Assembly: GCA_001510575.1 (NCBI GenBank)
Contig: LNGK01000004.1
Coordinates: 248,001 to 312,000, forward strand
Length of the DNA stretch: 64,000 nt
Source: Knoxdaviesia capensis
Taxonomy: Eukaryota > Ascomycota > Sordariomycetes > Microascales > Gondwanamycetaceae
Direction: 5' to 3'
A program made the position numbers and the translations under genes. Below, piece after piece: positions 60,917-64,000 of this stretch. The notes beneath the pieces were generated by a model. That model did no database searches, was not told the DNA's origin, and was given only the letters and a program-made list of their open reading frames with translations. Every line of letters begins with the position of its first letter. Positions within the stretch are counted from its first letter, which is position 1.

Positions 60917-62240
60917 TTGGGGGAGAGAGAGAGAGAGAGAGCAGCCGAAGCGGCGGAGAAGAAGCTCGGCGCGGAGAGAGGGACGGAGGAAGAGAGAGCG
61001 GCGCCGAAGGGGTGGGGTTGTCGGGGAGATAATTGTGCGGCAGGTCCGTCTTTTCGATGCGGGTTTTTCTTCTTTCGGTTCGGGGTCCTCAAGCTGGTGA
61101 AGAATCACTGTCGCTGGTAGGCGGGAGTCTGGGCGGAGGATCTCTCAGGTGTGTGGGGGAGGAACAAAGCCGGATGACGAATGGCGGGACGAAGGCGTTT
61201 TTGGGGGCCTTCAAGAACTGGATTGGCGGGGCACAGGATCTCCCGCTGGAACGAAAATGGATGTAAGAAATCGGCGTGAAGAACTGGCCGCGCGCGGGAC
61301 CCCCCAAAAAATCCTCTCGGTATCTCCCTCTATCTGTATGCACACAATAGACGCGAGCCCCAGATCAGTCAACAGCAACACTCAAAGTTTGGGGGCAAGT
61401 TCCAACACACCGGTCCTCTTTTTCGTCTGGGTCCGTTCACATGGGTTCGAATCTCGCCCCCCTTGTTCACTAATTAGAAAAGGCAGCAAGCTCAGGTTTC
61501 ATACACGGAGCGAAGGGAACAAGGAAGGGAAGAGAAAACAAGTCCCCCCCCAGCTGAGGCCGGCGGGCGGAGGTCGTCGGGAAAAGATTTTTGAGCCGCG
61601 GGGCCGTCCTGGTGGGGTTTGCTTTTTTAGAGAGTTCACTCAAGAAATAGGCGCGATAGGCGATAACGAGAGCTTTGGAGATGTGAGCAAGCAAGCAGGC
61701 AGAAGATGGAGATATAATGCTTGTATATGGCCGAGATGATGTGCGGTGTGTGGGTGAAGTCCAGGAAGAAACCGAAGAACAGAAGCCCGAACGGCAAGAA
61801 CCCCCCAAATCCACGTGTGCTGTGGCGTCTAAACCGCCCAAGAGCCGAGGCCCCCAAAAATAGCAGTTCGGGCCCTAAAAAAGACCCAGCACTTCGAAAA
61901 AGGCCGTGACTCAAGGCTTCTATGGAACTTCCATGTTCGACACTAGACGCCTGCTCTTTCCGAAAAAAAAAAAAAACCTACGGCCGGCAGGGAAAGCGCA
62001 CCGACGCTAAATGCTCCTTCCCGGACGTATCCCACGTTCGAACCCTTCGACACGCGATCAGCACACTTGGCGCACATATGCAACAAACGGGACAGTGGAA
62101 AGGAAAGCACGGCTACATGCATAAGCCCTGGTGGAATCCGCAGCTTGATTCTATCTTTTATTGAGCTTCCGTACAAACGAACACCACATACAAACGCGTA
62201 AATCGAAAACGCACACGGCAAACAACCAACCCTTCAAGGC
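60917..62240. other. 1.3-kb spacer between FAD1 and DBP4
   Basis: Promoter of FAD1 with a (GA)n tract at 60924-60940, then sequence without a gene. A GGTTCGAATC at 61443-61452 looks like a tRNA T-arm, but no cloverleaf could be folded around it on either strand. Confidence 0.5.
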
Positions 62241-64000
62241 TCAGTCCAGAAGCCCCATCGCCAACGTCTCGTAGTCCTCCAGCGTCTCCGGCTCGCGCTC
62301 CATCTCCACCACGCGCCGCCGCGCCTTCTTGGACGGCCGCTTGCCGCCCGCCGCCGCCGCCGCCGCCGCGTCCGAGTCCTCCGAGTCCGAGTTGGCCGTC
62401 TGGAACCACTTGCGCGCGGCTTTGGGCTTCTTGGCCGCGCGCCGGGCTGCGCCGTCCGCCTCATCGTCGTCGTTGTCGTTGTCGCCGGCCGTGGGCAGCG
62501 ACCGCAGCAGGTCCAGCGCCGCCTGCACCTCCCCGTCGCCGCCCCGCGCACCGCCGTCGTCGTCGCCGTCGCCAGAGTAGTCGTTGTCGTCGTCGTCGTT
62601 CTCGCCTCCGCCCTCCGCCGCCTCCTCCCGCCGGCCACCACGGGCATTCTGATCGAGCTCGGCCGCCGGGTTGCCGCCCGCGCGCTCAATCGCCTCGCGC
62701 ACCTTCCGCCGCTCCCGCTTCTCGCGCAGCCGGTCGCGCGCAGCGAGCTTGTCGTCGGCGTCGGCAGCCCGCACGCGCTCGCCCTCGTCCGCGACGAAGC
62801 GGCGGATCTGCTCCTCGACCGGCCCGGCGGCCGCAAACGCCGCCTCGTCCTGCAGCTCGTACAGCGGGTGCGCCACGCCGTCGTCGTCGAACACCAGCCG
62901 CTCGCCCGCCGCGCGGTACTTGAGCAGCTTCTTCTTCGACTTCAGCAGCTTCTCGCGCCGCTTCGAGTCGATGATCAGCGTCTGCCCGCCCAGGTTGACC
63001 GTCTTGACCGCCCCGGTCGGCACCGCGGTGCCGGCGGCCTCCAGCTCGGACTCGCCGAGCACGCGCTTGACGGTGAGGAAGTCGCTGGCGTCGTCGCCGC
63101 CGGCTGCGGTGGTGCTGGCGGGGTCGGCCGCGTCGCCGATCAGCTTGGTGTAGTGGCTCGAGAACACGTCCTGGTTCACCCGCTCGAACATGCGGTCGTA
63201 CTTGGTGCGCACCTCCTCCTTCTTTTTCTTCTTCTCCTTCTTCTTCGCCTGCTTGTCCTTGGCCTTCTTGTCGGCGTCCACCTCGACTCCCGCGCCGTCC
63301 TCGTCGTCGTCGTCATCTGCGTCGGCGTCCTCGTCGTCAGATTCCGACTCCGAGTCGTCGTCTGAGAGGTTGACACGCGGCGCGTTCTTGATCTTCTTCA
63401 GCGCCTCGCCGGTCCCCTTCTGCATCCGCACCTGCGGCGTTCCCGGTAATCCCAGGCTGGCCGCGTAGCCGTCGAAGTCGACCTCGTCAAACTTGAACAC
63501 CTCCTTGTCCTTCTGGAGGAATATCGACCGCGTGTAACTGATAAACGCCTTCTGCGCTAGGTACTTCACGTCGGGGAACTGGAAGCACACGCTTTGTAGT
63601 TGGTCACTGATGTCTTTCCGCTTCTTCTCCTTGACGTGCACCTTTTGGATCGGCACCTTCTTCTGCTCTAGCCGCGAGAGGAAGCCTTCCTCTTCGGAAG
63701 GATCAAGAAACAGCACCGCCCGCCCCTTGCTTTCAAACCGCGCCGTACGCCCCACGCGGTGGATGTAGGTATCGGCATCCTCCGGGCAGTCGACCTGTAC
63801 CACCCAGTCGACGGACGGGAAATCCACGCCGCGCGCAACCACGTCGGTAGCAAACAGACACGATGACTGCGCCGCCGTAAACCTCCGCGTAATCTCCATC
63901 CGTGCCAACTGCTTCTGCCGTCCGTGGAGGTGGAGCAGTGGCACACCCGGGCGCATGTGGCGGAAGCTCTCGTACACAAAGCGGACCTGCTTGCCGGATG
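62241..64000 (-). CDS. DBP4: DEAD-box RNA helicase Dbp4, C-terminal part (cut by window end)
   Basis: At least 586 residues, open to the right edge of the window; the N-terminal helicase motifs lie beyond it. Visible are [20 protein letters not shown], motif V ([19 protein letters not shown]) and motif VI ([11 protein letters not shown]). The DUF4217-type region follows ([60 protein letters not shown]), which fits Dbp4/Hca4. The long tail alternates acidic and basic runs. In yeast Dbp4 is a nucleolar 18S rRNA processing factor that helps release U14 snoRNA. No intron is seen in this part. Confidence 0.92.
   Translation of the reverse strand, partial: SGKQVRFVYESFRHMRPGVPLLHLHGRQKQLARMEITRRFTAAQSSCLFATDVVARGVDFPSVDWVVQVDCPEDADTYIHRVGRTARFESKGRAVLFLDPSEEEGFLSRLEQKKVPIQKVHVKEKKRKDISDQLQSVCFQFPDVKYLAQKAFISYTRSIFLQKDKEVFKFDEVDFDGYAASLGLPGTPQVRMQKGTGEALKKIKNAPRVNLSDDDSESESDDEDADADDDDDEDGAGVEVDADKKAKDKQAKKKEKKKKKEEVRTKYDRMFERVNQDVFSSHYTKLIGDAADPASTTAAGGDDASDFLTVKRVLGESELEAAGTAVPTGAVKTVNLGGQTLIIDSKRREKLLKSKKKLLKYRAAGERLVFDDDGVAHPLYELQDEAAFAAAGPVEEQIRRFVADEGERVRAADADDKLAARDRLREKRERRKVREAIERAGGNPAAELDQNARGGRREEAAEGGGENDDDDNDYSGDGDDDGGARGGDGEVQAALDLLRSLPTAGDNDNDDDEADGAARRAAKKPKAARKWFQTANSDSEDSDAAAAAAAGGKRPSKKARRRVVEMEREPETLEDYETLAMGLLD

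Overview
The window is nuclear DNA of a filamentous ascomycete. The evidence is short GT-AG introns with CTAAC-type branch points, GC-rich coding exons between pyrimidine-rich, AT-richer spacers, monocistronic genes on both strands, and ascomycete families (a NUC-2/PHO81 regulator, a Chs7-type protein, a DUF2293 protein, an RRN6-like core factor, an ascomycete-type MFS sugar transporter). The protein sequences look most like Sordariomycetes; I cannot go below class. Two single Ns inside long G or C runs (36087, 46494) show a draft assembly in which homopolymers are unreliable.

Layout. 0.4-1.8 kb (-): Chs7-like membrane protein. 1.8-8.0 kb: gene-free DNA with TGTACAGTA-type palindromes. 8.0-10.4 kb (+): MFS sugar transporter with long tails. 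11.1-11.6 kb (+): small LYR-motif protein. 12.2-13.5 kb: decayed copy of a multicopy fungal family. 15.3-16.6 kb (+): mitochondrial carrier. 17.7-21.5 kb (+): DUF2293 protein. 22.9-24.6 kb (+): CUE-domain protein. 25.1-25.6 kb (-): broken or misassembled small gene. 25.6-30.6 kb: gene-free DNA. 30.6-34.6 kb (+): NUC-2/PHO81. 35.4-36.2 kb (-): small membrane protein. 36.7-37.5 kb (+): Coa1. 37.9-39.0 kb (-): mitochondrial uL3m. 39.6-40.5 kb (-): PITH-domain protein. 40.8-44.2 kb (-): RRN6-like factor. 44.9-45.8 kb (+): Spc25. 46.5-47.0 kb (+): MOZART1. 48.3-50.3 kb (-): CHY/RING ubiquitin ligase. 53.4-53.9 kb (-): single-pass membrane protein. 55.9-59.0 kb (+): SUN-domain protein. 59.8-60.9 kb (-): FAD synthase. 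62.2-64.0 kb (-): Dbp4 helicase, cut by the window end.

Most genes are housekeeping genes and there is no biosynthetic cluster or operon. Loose themes are mitochondria (carrier, Coa1, uL3m, probably the LYR protein), spindle and nuclear envelope (Spc25, MOZART1, SUN protein), ribosome production (RRN6, Dbp4) and phosphate signalling (NUC-2). I built exon models by hand. Every multi-exon model with a resolved start closes in frame except NUC-2, which is exactly one base short in exon 4.

The best leads are the NUC-2 locus (start codon split by an intron, an in-frame acidic ORF inside that intron, and the apparent one-base deletion), telomere-like AACCCTAA motifs confined to spacers (one pair forming a perfect 13-bp inverted repeat), an overlapping upstream ORF on the DUF2293 gene, and the broken gene at 25.1-25.6 kb. 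I saw no clear candidate for a wholly new biological system.
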